The translations under genes were made by a program, and so were the position numbers. Of a stretch of DNA of 64,000 nt, positions 36,301-50,627 are shown one piece after another. The notes beneath the pieces were generated by a model. The model worked only from the letters and a program-made list of their open reading frames with translations, was not told where the DNA came from and searched no databases. The stretch is from Casuarina equisetifolia (lineage: Eukaryota > Streptophyta > Magnoliopsida > Fagales > Casuarinaceae), in assembly GCA_028551475.1 (NCBI GenBank), contig CM052361.1, positions 12,221,501-12,285,500 on the forward strand, given 5' to 3'. How positions within the stretch are numbered: the stretch's first letter is position 1; each line of letters begins with the position of its first letter.

Positions 36301-37330
36301 AGTGCTGTGCAATGCTAAGAGAGCATATTTTGATGATGCAGCCATTGTTGGACGTTATGAAGAGGCTTTTGATGGTTGGTAAGGCGGAATACCACCAAGT
36401 CTTGTGGGGAAGACAACCAGAGAGCTTGTGTTTCTTGCAGCAAAATTCCATCTCGAACACTACAATCAAAATCCTAGAAGCAAATGCATCTTTCGGGATG
36501 AAAGGAAACGCTGGGCATACAAGTGTGATCAACACATCGTTTATGCTGAAGGTAGCACAAACCAATGGGTCGTTTAGGTCAAGACAGAGAGCAAACCAAT
36601 GTGAATTTTATGGAGCAAAAAAGAAGGGGCCATAAGAGGGAGAACTACCTGAAATTGACTAATCCACAGTGTGACCACTGCAAAATATATGTGCATGATT
36701 GTAAGATTCCTATAAACTAAACTAGGCACAAGAATCAAAAAGGAGAAGCTAGCGCTAATTTAGTGCTAGGCAATTCAAATTGCACTTTTACCCCCAGAAT
36801 GGATTATTAGTGGTTCATGAATTTCCTAAAGGATGATTTTGGTGAAGAGGCCTAAGCTCACATGGTAGTTATAACTCACTCGTTATTATTCATTCATCAC
36901 TCTTGGCTGTATATCATTTTTTTTCATTAGTATATATGATGATATTATTTTATTGTTAGCTCTTCTACTTATTTTCCATGGTAAATGAGATTAAGGATTT
37001 GAGACCTATTCACTATTTTTTGGGTGTTGAGGTACAACCTACCATAAATGGTCTTTTCCTCTATCACCTTAAGTTTACCCGTGAGATCTTAGCTTGTGCC
37101 AAGATGAATAATGCTCATATCTACTCCTTGCATAACTAATAAACCATTGTTAATTCTTCAAATAGACCCTCTACCTTATCAAAATTTCTATTGAAGCATT
37201 GTGGATACACTTTAGTATCCTATCCTCGCACATCTTGATATTGTCTACTCATTGAATACTAAATACAAATTTCTTCATGTCCTACCACGGCACACTAGCA
37301 AGCTGTGAAATGTATTTTGTTATGGTCTTC
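36300..37330 (+). mobile_element. Second decayed copia fragment (gag knuckle plus RT piece)
   Basis: Contains a broken zinc-knuckle region (CDHCKIYVHDC, about 36670-36705) preceded by KKKGP/GHKREN-type sequence. This resembles the gag of the element at 7700-7815, so the two probably belong to one family. Further down, a reverse transcriptase segment is readable (IKDLRPIHYFLGVEV and GLFLYHLKFTREIL, about 36980-37090). This is the copia RT region after the catalytic motif. Protease, integrase and the RT core are missing between them. Stops and shifts are frequent and no LTRs were found. Confidence 0.65.
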
Positions 37331-40300
37331 TCCTCATTTGCAATCCTTCCCCAGCACTTCATGCTTTCTTTAATGCTGGGAGGTGTTGAGCAAGTCTCCT
37401 GCCATGTTAGCCACTAAGCCCATATCAGCAATAGAAGAGTAAGTCCTTCGTGGTCAGCCCACAACAACAGAATCATCTCTTTTTCACCTAAACAGCCGCA
37501 ACTTGGACCAAAAATAGAGCAAAGAATCCGCAATATTTCCTTCGGTAACATACGTCTAGATTGTTACAAATTTATTAACTTTTAATTTTCCCAATATATA
37601 TATAATGATGATCACAGCTTGTAAAAATAAAAATTTCGTTCTCTCACTCTTTGTTTTCTTTGTCCTCGTTCTTCTTTTCTCTCATACGTGTCGTCTCCTT
37701 CCTTTCTCCGACCACGTACGCTCCCTTTCTCTATTTCTAATGAAAAGGAGAAAAATATCGTGTACGGATTCTAAATATGGCGCTTTACTCTGTGTACTAA
37801 TTATAACACCCTAGTTTGAGCTTTGAAAAACGACGCAGAAAGCAGAAGCAGAGCATATGAAAGGAACAGAAATCTGTGGCTTTGTCTTTCCTCCTCCTTT
37901 TCCCTTAAATCTAATTTGCTCAATCGTTTAATTTATAACAATCCATCTTGAACGGAGCTCTGATCACCCTATAAAGGGGACCAATAGTATGAAATAACAG
38001 CAGACAAAGCTGAAGTACCCGGCAAAATTGACCGACAGTGGAATTGACCACATAACTGGGACAACCGTTCAAAGCCAACCTTTCGTTCACCTTTACTTTT
38101 ATGTAGTGGATCCGGTACAGCATTAAACGGAAAAGTTGCTCCTGGGTGCCGAAATACAATCTTTTGATGGGTATCCAAGGGACCCTTTTTTGCAATTATT
38201 CATGGAAAGTCACAAGTTTTCTATTCACCGATGGAATTCAAATGAATTAGGTTTGCAAGGAATACTTAATAATTTGTGTGCATGTCAGAAAGCACATTAG
38301 GTTCTCTGTTATCAGCTTCCCACTGAGGGTTTTTCTACATGTAATGAGCCTCACCGGGGCCAAAATGCTCGTTCAATTATGCAATTGCTCGATAGAATTG
38401 ACAAGAAGCCTGCCTTGAATGGTTTCTGCAATATTAAGCCTGCAAATGATTAGATGATATTAACTGATTTGTAGGCATGAAGTAAAAAGGGTAACTAGGA
38501 ACACAGATTAGGATATAAGAATATCGGATGAACAACCAGGAACATGTAAAGTACATCTTTTCTTTTTTCATTCTTTTTTGGATGAAACACATACAGGAGA
38601 CTTCCTCGCAAGAGGTTGCTGGGATTCTTGGCATATGCGAAGCAGGTATCCTAACTTTATGCAAATGCCAAAAATGTATTATTTTGCTGCTGATTCTGTA
38701 CCTTTAATGACTGAAGGGAATAGAGATGGAACATATAAAAAGGTTACAGTCTTGCTGCAGCTGCTGAAGCGTATTCTCAGGGATCCCGCAAAACTGGTGT
38801 TGATGAACATCGTTAACCCAGCTACTTGACCACCAATGTATCCGTGTATCCAGTGGAAATTCTGATCCTGCAGAAGCCAAGTATTCAATCTGACCGCAAA
38901 ACTTGCCCAGAGAGAATATCCGTGGGATTACGTGGTAAGCTTGCTAGATTAGGATTCATCCATTATTGAGGTTCTAAATTGTTAAATCCCAAAATCAGGC
39001 TGAGATCGTTTGGCAACTTCTGAAAACGTCACTTTCAGGGCCGTACGGGAACTGTAGATCCCCACTACATGGAAAAGAAAAGGCACGAATCTTTGTGCGC
39101 CAGCGGACGCCAAAAACCCATTGGCTTGTCAAACTTGAAGTTGGTATTTCGTACTGAAGTAACACGGAGTCTTATCAAAATCGCCGACTATTTGTTTCTT
39201 TACTGTATTCCCCACATTATGAAGCTGCCTCTCAACACAAGATTATAAAAAAGAACAAATGGCTGCATCTTCGTATTCTTAGATGTTAAGAAAAGACTTG
39301 CTATTTTGTTTGCTATCGAAATCGTATGGTCAAATGAATGAGGAAGGAAGCCTCTATAGTCAGTGACTGCCTACCTGCTACGTTGATTCGACAACGAAGC
39401 CAAGTAAAGAAAAAGCAGAGACGTTAAAAAACGACGAGAAAGCAGCAACCTTTCTGTAAAGTTCTTCTTTTTTCTTTTTCTTTCTTTCTTCTTCTTTTTT
39501 TTTTTTTCTTTTAGGTTTTTAAAACTTTTTAAAAGTTGGAGCAAAGCTTATCCCCACACCATGATGAAAGGCGACCCCAAAATCAACCCCACGAACAATC
39601 ACACCCGTTCTTCAGAGTCTGAAAAGGGATGATAAGGAGCCATGGACTCTCTCTTTGTCATGAGATTCTCACGAGCACAGTGCTTTAAAACCAACCCTAT
39701 CTTGTGTATTTGCTTGACTTTGTAAGTCAACCTAATTTTGTTTTTAGATTTTATCCTTTGCTGTGTTAGCAAAGGAATCCAAAGATGAGTTTAAGTCTGT
39801 ATAAACAACAATCTTTGGTAGGTTAAGGGTCTCTAATTTTATTCAATAAAAATTCCCTTTATTTCTTTCTTAATCATTGCAGTTTGGATTGATTAGCACC
39901 CCAACCATCTCATCGATTGCTCAGTACGGGGGAAATATGTTTTGGTTGCTGCTGACAAACAAAGCAAGAGCAAGATAGAACTGCCGAAATTTAATGTGTC
40001 TTATGCTACCAAATCTTCTTTTATCTTATAAGCCGGTTTTAATAATAAGAACAATTTTTTTTTTTCATGAGTAAGAATCTTTAAATTTTAATTTATGAGG
40101 TACATTAATAGTACTTTTTTTTGTTGGTTGTAATGTAAGAATCTTTTATCTAATATTTATTGTAATTAAAGTTTGGTCTTTTCGGGGTTTAGATCACACC
40201 GATTAAAAAGTTCAAAAATATAAGTTTTGGGTTAGATCACATTGAAAGACATATTTATATAAAAATTAATTTAAGAGTTGAGTGAACACTTTATGTACTT

Positions 40301-41422
40301 AAATATAATTCAAAAATCATAATTTTTTCACTAAAACCTTTCTCCCTCAACAATAATTTTTTTTCAGTTAATCTCGTTCTATAAACCTTTCTTCATTCGT
40401 GTTAAATACTTGATTAAAAAAAAATTGAACGTTTTGGCTAAGGTGGGTAAAAAGGGCGTCCTTGCAGCCGCAAAAGAAGAAGTTGTTGTTATGATACTTG
40501 TTAACAACTATGGTTAAGCACCAACTCTCTCGGCTCCCTTTTCTGGTGGTTAGTCATAATCAAATCCACGATTTTTTTAATAAAAAATAGATCCCAAGGG
40601 ATTTATTAAAGGAATACGAGCTGACCCCCCCGGGTCCAGGAAGACGACCACACATCTTGGCGACTAAACAACGAACGACGACGCCGTGGAGAGACCTCCA
40701 GTATTTTGAACATTTCGACTGTTCCATCCTATGGCCCCCGTGGTAATAAATGCTCCATCCTCAGGTCCGTAGTATATGATAAACTATACTGGATTATATC
40801 CTGATTGTACCATCCTTGGCGATGTTTCCTGGTTGGGTGCGACGGTGAGAACGGGAGAATATCTACATTTGTACCCTCCTGTTCATATTAAAGCTAATAT
40901 TATTTCTCGATTATTGCGCCCAATTAGATTAAAAATTAAAATTTTAGTAAGCAAATAAAAAAATTGTGAGAAACTGAAAAGAGTCCTTCTGAAAATATTT
41001 ATTTAGATATGAAACAAAATGTGTGGGACCCATGGAACATTCAACATCGAAGTCTTACGAACCCCACGCCTTCCCACTGTGACCTTTTTGGTGGGTCCCC
41101 CTCACGTTCTTCTGTTCTGATACTGTAATGTATACTGTGCATCAAAAACAACCCGGCCAGAACTCGAAGAGGTCTTTTCATTCTCACTCCAAATCATTGA
41201 GTCCACGCATGCAGGGACGGGGTCTACTTATACAAAGGAAGGATCCGTTCCGATTTATTCGTTTTGCATTGCTGTCTATTTTTTTCTTTAATTTTTTTTA
41301 AACGATGTTGTTAGTGGCAATGGTAACTTTTTATCTGTAGCTGGGGCTTTTCTCGCTTCTTTTCTTTCTTTTTCCACCATTTTTGTGCTCTCAGCCTCTC
41401 AGTTCAGCTCTCTGTGCCCACG
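37331..41422. other. Intergenic DNA upstream of the receptor kinase gene
   Basis: About 4 kb with no gene I can support. Short frames at 37920-38195 (-), 38434-38888 (both strands) and 37605-37814 (+) have no recognisable motifs. The stretch 39700-40450 is AT-rich, and a T/C-rich tract lies at 39468-39510. The last few hundred bases are presumed promoter and 5' UTR of the receptor kinase, with pyrimidine-rich sequence before the ATG. Confidence 0.5.
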
Positions 41423-44400
41423 ATGGAGACCAGGCTTCTCCTCTACTCTTTCTTCTTCTTCCTTCTCCTTCTCTGCGATGGCTCTTCAGCTCAGATGCCA
41501 GGTACTCTCTCACTTTCGCTTTCGCTCTCGCCCTGTCTCTCGTTTGTGTATATTCTTCCTTCTCTTTCTTCTTTTCGTAAGTCCTTTTTTGTTTACGGTT
41601 GATCGGTTTCTATGCCGTAGCTTGCTAAAATTTTGCAGCTTTTTTCTTGGTGGGCTTAAGATCCCCGTTCTCCGAAATTTCTCTTTATATGTTCTCTGAT
41701 TTTGCTTCTGTTCTCGCCTTGGATATCTTTCCTTTGCTTTCTACAATGGATGCCGAATAATAGAGAGAGAAAGTAACCCTCTTTACAGTCCTACTCCACA
41801 GAACTAAAGGCCAAACGAGAAATTTGATGAACTGAAAAATTAGAGCAAACGGCACTGTGGTTTTCGTCGTTGTGGTTCTCTTGGTTGATCCAACCTTATC
41901 CGTCAGTGTGACAGATTGTGACAATAAGAGAACTGAAAGAGAGGCCATTAGTAAAAATACAGATGCAAACCTAGCCCTGTGCTTAAAACCGTCTCTTACA
42001 AGTCAAGTTAATATGTTTCCTGCATAACCTACAACTATCTAAAACTCGTCTTTTTAGGTCGTCTTGTCACATTTGGAATGCATTAAATGGTCCCGCTTTT
42101 TAGTAATTATTTTTGCAAATGAGGCTAACATGAACGAAAAAGAAAAGCGGCTGGTACTTGTAAACTGAATGTATGAGTTCCTTTTCTGGAGTGTCCTGAA
42201 AGTCAAATTTGTCCAAAAACTGTAGACAATCAATTACATTAATTACTTCAGCAAGAAGAAACCCTGCTCCATTTTCCTTTGTGCTGTAGAATAGTTTGCG
42301 AAGCACATATTCAATAATACAGGGCAAAATATTTGATGTGATTAACATCGAGAAATATGACGGATCATACTAGTTTACGGGTTATCAAATTTTGTTTTGA
42401 TTATACTGGGTTAAACACATATGAACAGGTCAAACTTAATTCAGGTTTGACACTAAATTCCACTATCATGTGGGATGAGATTTATTCCTTCTCTCTCTCC
42501 TTTTTATTTTTTTATTTTTTATTTTTTATTTTATCTTTGGCTAGAATTAGACCTCTTTAGAAATAATTCCCTGCTGCTTATTTCCCATTCTTTTGTCATA
42601 TCTTTGTTTGTTATCATATAAGATTGTTTGAGTTCTTGTCTATCATGTGATAAAAATGCTTGGTTGGCTGTCAGCAGTTTCTCCTAAAATTTACATGGAG
42701 GAGGTTGGATTTACTCTTCTTTGCAAATATGGTTTTGTAAAGCAGGTTTTGTCAGTTTGGACTGTGGAGGTAAAGAAAATTTCGTGGATGATATTGGTCT
42801 GGTGTGGGCCCCTGACAGTCATCTTGCCTATGGGGAGACAGCAACTATATCTGTTGCAAATGAGACGCGCCAGCAATACACGACCCTGAGACACTTTCCT
42901 GCCGATTCCAGGAAGTATTGTTACACACTAAATGTGACAACTAGGACTCGGTACCTTCTGAGAGCATCATTCTTGTATGGTAACTTTGACAACAACAATG
43001 TTTATCCACAATTTGACATCTCCCTTGGGGCTACTCCTTGGTCCACGATAGTCATATCGGATGCCAGTACCATAGAAGTCCGAGAGCTGATATTCCTGGC
43101 TTTAAGTCCTACTATCAGCATGTGCTTATCCAATGCTACAACTGGCCAGCCATTTATTTCTACTCTGGAGCTCCGACAGTTTAATGGCTCAGTTTACTAC
43201 ACAGAATTCGAGGCGCGGTTTTACCTCAGTGTCTCTGCCAGAATAAACTTTGGTGCAGATAGTGAAGCCCCTATCAGGTTTGCTGTGAATATTTGTCTAG
43301 AACTGCTTCAAAGCGACAGTTTCAGATAACAGTTATATCCGAAAATGCATCAAACACCTGGGAAGAATAGTCAAGTTGATCTGAGACATGTCAATACCTA
43401 ACAACCTAGCAAGTCATAATTTTGAACTAGGAGAGAACTTACTGGCTATACAATTATTGTCCAAATGTTTGTTCATATTGTGAAAATCTCTGTATTTATT
43501 TTATTTTAGGTATCCTGACGATCCTTTTGATAGAATATGGGAATCGGATTCTCTGAAGAAAGCAAATTACCTTGTAGATGTTGCTGCTGGAACAAAAAAA
43601 GTGTCAACCAAAATGCCAATTGATGTTAACAGGGATGAGAGGCCACCTGAAAAGGTGATGCAGACAGCTGTAGTTGGCACTAATGGTTCATTAACATACC
43701 GGTTAAATTTGGAAGGTTTTCCTGCTTTTGGATGGGCTTTCACCTACTTTGCAGAAATTGAAGACTTAGATCCCGATGAATCTAGAAAGTTCAGATTGGT
43801 ACTCCCAGGCTTTCCTGATATCAGCAAGGCTGTAGTCAATATCGAAGAGAATGCTCAAGGAAAATATCGTCTTTACGAGCCCGGATTTACAAACTTATCC
43901 TTTCCATTTGTATTATCTTTTAGATTTGGGAAGACATCAGATTCTTCCAGGGGACCTCTTTTAAATGCCATGGAGATAAATAAGTATCTGGAGAAAAATG
44001 ACGGTTCTTTAGATGGTATGTATAATTGAGTTTATGCATATGATTGTAGGCCCTGTTTTTATTTCTTATATTACATAGGTATTGCTTTTTCCTGGTGATT
44101 ACTTCCTATTGATTATTATTCTTTCCTATGAATTTTCGTGACTTGCAGGAGCGCTTATGGCTAATATGGTCTCACAGTACCCATCAGCAGACTGGGCACA
44201 TGAAGGTGGTGACCCATGTCTACCAGTTCCATGGTCATGGGTGCAGTGTAACTCAGATGTACAACCAAAAATTGTTAAAATGTATTGGTTAAATAATTTT
44301 TTTGAAGTTTTTATTTCATGAGGATCTAATGGTTTTTGCAGTGTTTAACTCTAGTCCCTTACACATCTGAACTGAAATCTCACTGATCCAATCGTAACTA

Positions 44401-47400
44401 TATTATGCCTCTTGTGCCTTTGCAGATCACTCTCAAGAAAGAACTTGACTGGAAATATCCCTTCAGAGTTGACAATGTTGACTGGTTTAGTCGAGTTGTA
44501 AGTTTAGTACTGCATTTCCATTTTTTTCATATGGGTGTCAACGTTTATTTCCCATGTACTAATAACCGTATGTTGTCATCATCACTTCGCCTTGTGATTT
44601 TAGGTGGCTTAATGGTAATTCACTGAGCGGTCCAGTACCTGATTTTACAGGATCCAGAGACTTGGAGATCATGTAACCTAATATGACTTTCTACCTTAAT
44701 ACTAGGTTATACAAAATGTTAAGCTAACCAACATCTTTGCCTTGTGCAGTCATCTCGAGGACAATCAGCTGACCGGTGGGCTGCCTTCCTCTTTGATCAA
44801 GCTACCAAATTTGAGGGAGTTGTAAGTTATTGGGACTTCTAAATCAGTTATTGTAATTGCCTTACCTTGTAGACTTTGTAAACTCTGTTAACTTGAACCA
44901 TAGAACTTCCTTTAAAGTGATGTACCTGGTTGATTACTGCAAGGTTATGTGTATTGTTATAAGCAATATTTTTATTTTTTTGTTTATTTGAAGTAAGTAT
45001 TTCCATAGTGATTGTACAGAAAGTCTTATATCTATGCATCTGGCGCCTGCAGGTATGTACAAAACAATAGGTTGACAGGAGCAGTTCCCGCAGGTCTTCT
45101 TAACAAGAATTTGGTTTTAGAGTGAGTATGCATTTTTACAGTTAAATTTGAATTCCAGGAAATGAATGTGAGATGTTGATGGAGGACTATTGTTGACATG
45201 TTCAAGTCTTAAAACTTTTCACCTCAAAATGTTTAATCACATCGATTTGGAAGCATTAGAATATAATTTTTGTAAGTTCTTTGCTTTTCATCCATACGGA
45301 TACATTTTTTGTTTATCTAATCATATATATACTCTGCTATTGGAATAAAATGTAGCTATAGAAGTTCATGTCAACAATGGTTTCAGGACATGAATGAGTC
45401 AGTTCAAATTGAGGGATGTGAAGTTACACTCAAATGGATTCAGTAATCAGTTTTCATTAGCAGCATGAATTTAGGTTGTGGGTCTAGTTCATCTTTTTTG
45501 AGCCTGATCTTCTTTATGGATGATCATAAGCAATTAGGGAAGTAGTAAAGTTAGATTTCATTTTGAGGTAGCTGCATCCGAGAGGCATACTCTTTGATAA
45601 ACAACCTTTAGTCTTTTCCTTCTTGCGGTATGTTGTTTTGTATAAAATACCACTCCTTTCACTTTTGATCACCATTGACTTTGAAAGGAATGATATTATG
45701 TATGTTTCAACTTGACTGACAACAATGTTGTCTATCTGTTTCTGATTGTGGAAACTTAAATGACTTTGGAGACCCCACCGTATGTCTGTCTGCTTAGATA
45801 AACACAGCAATCAGTTCATCTGTCTTACTTACCGTATGTCTTAAAATTACTTTTACATGCGGATGTGCTGAATTGAAATCCTCTAGTTGGAATTATCGGA
45901 ACAAGGATTTATCTATATCTTGCCCCTCGGACAAAAATCTTTCTGGTCCACGTCAATCTAGTCGTGCTTCATTCTATCCACATTGACTATGTTATGTATG
46001 TGTTTCTGTCCAACTTGCTAACCTTTACTTCCTATGTTGACTCTCAGCTTCTCTGGGAACAGTAATCTTCACAAAGAAGACAACAAAGATAGCCGCACCG
46101 GTATAATCATTGGTTCATCAGTTGGGGCTGCTGTTCTGCTTATAGCTACTATGGGGTCTTGTCTGTTTATCAGCAAAGGGAAGAAAAAGTATATGGGGCA
46201 AGGTATGAGTCTGGGGCAATCTTCCTGGTTTATTTCTTGCTTCTATAATATTTATGGTTTGTTCAACAAAATTTGTTTTGATTTGTTATAGCCCAACGTG
46301 AACATTCCCTGCCTGTACAAAGGCTGGTTTCCTCCAAGAGTGATGCTCCAAGGGAAGCTGCACATTGCTTCACTTTCTCAGAAATTGAAGATGCTACAAG
46401 AGAATTTGAGAAGAAAATTGGTTCTGGAGGATTTGGAGTTGTATACTATGGGAAACTGAAAGATGGAAGAGAAATTGCAGTCAAAGTTCTAACCAGTAAC
46501 TCCTACCAGGGAAAGCGAGAGTTTTCAAATGAGGTAATTTTCATGATTTGAACCTCCTTCTATTCTTTTGCTTTGTAGTCATGTTTTCTTGACCTTTTGA
46601 TATACCGTTCAAGGTCCTTGCAATTCCTTTACTGAGGTAAAAAAGAAAAGCAAAGTCTGGCACGGTACTGTCACCAATTTGGCCATTCAACTGGAATTAC
46701 ACAGACATAGTGGAAGGAGTGGGCTTTACCCATGTAGTTTTGGCAGCATTTCTGTTGCCCTCAAATTTTACTTTGAGCTTCGCACACTAACATTTTTTTA
46801 ATCTACATCACTTTGCTCTGCCTCCATTTTCTTGTCCTTTTTCATTGGGAAAAATTTGTTGAAACCAAGAGCTTTCAGACTTAGTGGATTCCATTATGAT
46901 CCTCTTTGTAGAAGTTCGATTGTTCTAGATATGCCTGTCAAATTTTGGGAACTAAGACATTTGATTAATTGAGGTTCAATTTCATCTAGGTGACTCTTCT
47001 TTCAAGGATACATCACAGGAACCTGGTACAGTTTCTTGGGTTTTGCCAGGAAGGAGAGAGAAGCATGCTTGTCTATGAATTCATGCATAATGGAACTCTC
47101 AAGGAACATCTTTATGGTAAGTTCAAATGTGTCTGGATTAAGAAATAGGAGTTCAAATGCTCACCATCTATTAATTTTTCACAGGTCCATTGACACGTGA
47201 GCTAGGTATCAATTGGATCAAGCGACTTGAAATTGCTGAGGATGCTGCAAAAGGTTTACGAACTGACATAATTTCCTTCTTATATTGCTTAAGGAGAAAC
47301 TGGTCCTCTATAATAGAGTTTAAATGGGCTCATCGTTGTCATGCTTTTTCAGGGATTGAATACCTCCACACAGGCTGTGTTCCAGCCATTATCCATAGGG

Positions 47401-48699
47401 ACTTGAAAAGCAGTAATATTCTTCTTGACAAACACATGAGAGCGAAGGTTTCAGATTTTGGTCTTTCAAAACTTGCAGTAGACGGAGCTTCTCATGTATC
47501 AAGCATAGTCCGGGGCACTGTAGGTTATCTGGATCCCGAGTAAGGCTTTTCTCTCTCTTCCTTAAAATCTGGCATTTTTCCTTGATCAAGCCAAGCATCA
47601 TCTATGTTTGAATACATATTTCTTCTACTGTCATTTTGGCGTCTTTACTTGCTCTTTTGCTAGAAAATTTATTAGTGCTTTCTTTGATGAAGACATGTGC
47701 AACCAACAAATAGACACAAGTTCATTTTGGTGAAAAAATTGTCACCATGAGGACTCTAATATAAATCCTGTAAAAAGTCTAGACACATTCTGCTCCTGTT
47801 TTAGTTGTTTTCCTTGTAGCATTCATCATCAAACAAACTTAACCACTCGTGAGTGAGATGGTTAGCTTTAGCTATTTAGGATTTTCTTGGTTCAATTTGG
47901 CCACCATTAATAAATTGAGTCATAAAGCATTTTTTTATGATATGCAGGTATTACATCTCGCAGCAGTTAACAGATAAAAGTGATGTTTATAGTTTTGGCG
48001 TCATTCTCCTTGAGCTAATATCTGGTCAAGAAGCCATATCTAACGAAAGCTTTGGTGTTAATTGCCGTAACATAGTCCAATGGGTAAGTTTGTATGTGCT
48101 GATTTTGTTTCTCTTTTCACTTTTTTTTTTTCTTGGAAGGTAACGTAGCTTTAGTAAGCAATAACTTTTATATATATATATATATATATAAAAGATTTAG
48201 CTGGGTCATCCACCTAATTCCATGAAAGTAGTCGTTTCTATTGGTGAATTCAAATTGGTTTCTTAAAGTGGTTTGATAGGGAAGTGAAATAACTCTTTAC
48301 CTTCCTTTAATGACATTTACTTGCCATTCAGTGTTGTAACTGCATGCGTTGATTGTGCTACAGGCAAAGTTACATATTGAGAGTGGGGACATTCAAGGAA
48401 TCATTGATCCTGCACTGCACGATGAATTTGACATCCAATCAATGTGGAAGATAGCAGAGAAAGCCCTGATGTGTGTGCAACCTCACGGGCATATGAGACC
48501 AACGATTTCAGAAGTTCTTAAGGAGATTCAAGATGCAATCTTAATCGAGAGGGAAGCGGTGGCTGCAAGAGATGGTAACTCAGATGATATGTCAAGGAAT
48601 TCTATACATTCTTCCTTGAACGTGGGTTCATTAGATTTGGGTGTTGTTGACAATTATGTGTCACTTGATGACTCCATCGCACGGCCCGCCGCACGGTAG
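41423..48699 (+). CDS. Malectin-like LRR receptor kinase, At2g37050-like
   Basis: Plasma-membrane receptor-like serine/threonine kinase; ligand unknown. Fifteen exons: 41423-41501, 42746-43277, 43510-44015, 44149-44281, 44426-44497, 44604-44672, 44750-44821, 45053-45121, 46048-46202, 46292-46533, 46990-47116, 47185-47253, 47353-47539, 47948-48083, 48364-48699. The total is 2784 nt, or 927 residues. Signal peptide about 1-23, malectin-like domain about 27-370, leucine-rich repeats about 410-510 encoded by consecutive 69-72-nt exons, transmembrane helix about 529-552. Kinase: glycine loop IGSGGFG (605-611), Lys627, HRDLKSSN with Asp725, DFG with Asp743, then GTVGYLDPE. It is an RD kinase with all catalytic residues, so probably active. 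The C-terminus [13 protein letters not shown]...RPAAR matches the At2g37050 group from memory of the family. No breaks seen. Confidence 0.94.
48171..48191. repeat. (TA)n microsatellite in the last intron of the receptor kinase gene
   Basis: Short TA dinucleotide run inside the intron between exons 14 and 15. Confidence 0.9.
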
Positions 48700-50510
48700 T
48701 CCTCAGTCGTGTAGAAACATAAATAGTTCTTTATTTTCTCTTTTTGTGAAAAAAGAAGTCATATTCTTAACTACCGCGAGTCACAATTTTTGGCTTCTTG
48801 ATCTTGTAGCCTCACCCTTCTTAAATTATGAAAATGGAAACCACATTGTAGCAGTGATCTTTTGAGTGTTAATATCGAGTTGTGAATAAAAGGTTCCTTT
48901 TTCAGAGCATCCCAGCAGACCTTAACTTGTTCAGCGCCTTAGAGTCCTTAATTGTGTTTAGGCAGTTCATGTATATTGGCTATTCCATGAAGCAGAAGTT
49001 AATGTCTAAATTAAGAAGCCCGACTTTTCTCTTGAAATGCACTGATTTGGAAGAGGGAATTGCCGATAATGACTAGAAAGTATGCCTTGATTGAATGGAC
49101 ACGTCCCAGCACTACCGAAAGTTCCCAACTCTGCAGTGGAATTTGCCCATATCCGGGTCCCTTTTTTTCCTCCTCTGAAGTGTCACCATGTGCTGAACGA
49201 CCCACCAGACTGTGGCACATGGTATTTTCGTGCGCCATTATCAATAAAGACAAGCGCATGGTTCTTTAGTCCTAGGGTAGCATCAGCTATCAATTAGAAC
49301 TGGGCAAACACCCAATTAATCTAATAAAATTATCCTAATCTTGACAATGACTATAATGCTACTTAGACCTTTTTGTGTAATTTTTTTTAATTAGTTCAAT
49401 TACACCTCCCAATAGTTATCACATTATAATATTGTTCAAATGTGGCGGAAATTTTCAAATTTTTTTAGGCTAGTTGTAGTATAAAAAGACATTATAATTT
49501 TCAATGTAGTAGAGTATAGAAAAAATAGTCTTCTCCTTGATGTTGTGAATATTGTCGTGGTAATGTTGGAATTGCTAAGTAAAAATAGTTGTTAATTCAA
49601 ATATGTTTGAATTTGCAGGCTATCTATGCATTAGGTTTTTCCTTCTTTTTTTTTAATCAAATTTTGGTTACTATTTGAAAATGGTCTTCATAGATTTATT
49701 ATGTTATCATTCACTACCATACATATTGTGAAAATTAATATGATGTAAGATGTCGTAAATATTGAACTGATAAGGGATTAATTCTAAAAATTAATATGTA
49801 ATGACTAGGATAGGAGAAAATCTTCACATTACAACGTTACAGAAAATCTAAAGGAACTTTCATAAAAATAATGTCTAAAGATTTTTAATCTAATACGACA
49901 AAATAAGATCAAGTTGAGGATAATACAAGTACGGAAATATATTGACATCATAAACTATAAAAAAAAATTGAAAAAAAAATTAAGAATAGAAACCTCGCCA
50001 CTTAACTACTATTGAAAAACGGAATATTCGTATCGAAAATAATGGATTATACCATTGACCTTCAAATTCAAGGAAAAGTCTTCTAAATAGGAAAAAAAAT
50101 TAAAACACAATTTAATAGTTACTCTGGTAGGAGGACGGTGACGACGTCGTGTAGATAATGAACGACCGCCCCAAACCAGTAGTAACCAGAATCCCTCCTG
50201 AACACGTGGTGTAATCGGATCGGCGAAGCGAACCCAGAGCAGAAAGCGAGCAGCCAAAATAATAAAAAGACGGAAACGCAGCGCAACGCGAAAGAAGAAA
50301 AACCAACGGTGCTGATAGACCAGGTTCTCTCATCTCAGTCGTCTCCTTTCTTACCCCTTCTCCAGCGTCCGATCCCCAGCTTCAACTTCCCATCCGATCT
50401 AAGCCCCCTCGCTCCCTCGCGCCCAAATACAAATTCGGTACCATAACCGCTCTCACATGTTTCATGTCTCTCTCTTTTTGACACGCACACACTGAGCCAC
50501 ACAGGCGCTT
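48700..50510. other. Receptor kinase 3' UTR, intergenic DNA and NF-YB promoter
   Basis: The 3' UTR and downstream region are followed by very AT-rich DNA (49300-50130). The DNA then becomes GC-richer towards the NF-YB gene. Short frames here have no motifs. AGGGTTT elements, common near starts of highly expressed plant genes, occur just downstream at about 50537 and 50562. Confidence 0.5.
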
Positions 50511-50597
50511 ATGGCGACCCCCCTCTGTCGCTCCCTAGGGTTTCGGCGCCACCGGGGCTCTAGGGTTTCTGGTCCGACTGACGATGTACTTTTCTAA
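50511..50597 (+). CDS. Candidate upstream ORF in the NF-YB leader
   Basis: ATG at 50511 opens 28 codons and stops at 50595-50597, 30 nt before the main start. A second upstream ATG at 50584 opens 20 codons and ends at 50646, overlapping the NF-YB start at 50628 in another frame. If both lie in the mature leader they would reduce translation of the main frame. A 5' UTR intron could remove one or both, so this is tentative. Confidence 0.3.
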   Translation: MATPLCRSLGFRRHRGSRVSGPTDDVLF

Positions 50598-50627
50598 TTG
50601 GTGCTATGGGATAGGGTTTTGGCGACG

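Noticed and set aside
38434-38888. Overlapping frames on both strands as a small gene
   Set aside because: No recognisable motif on either strand, no splice partners, and frames of this size are expected by chance.
50598-50627. N-terminal extension of NF-YB
   Set aside because: The codon at 50598 is TTG, not ATG, and the family start fits the ATG at 50628.
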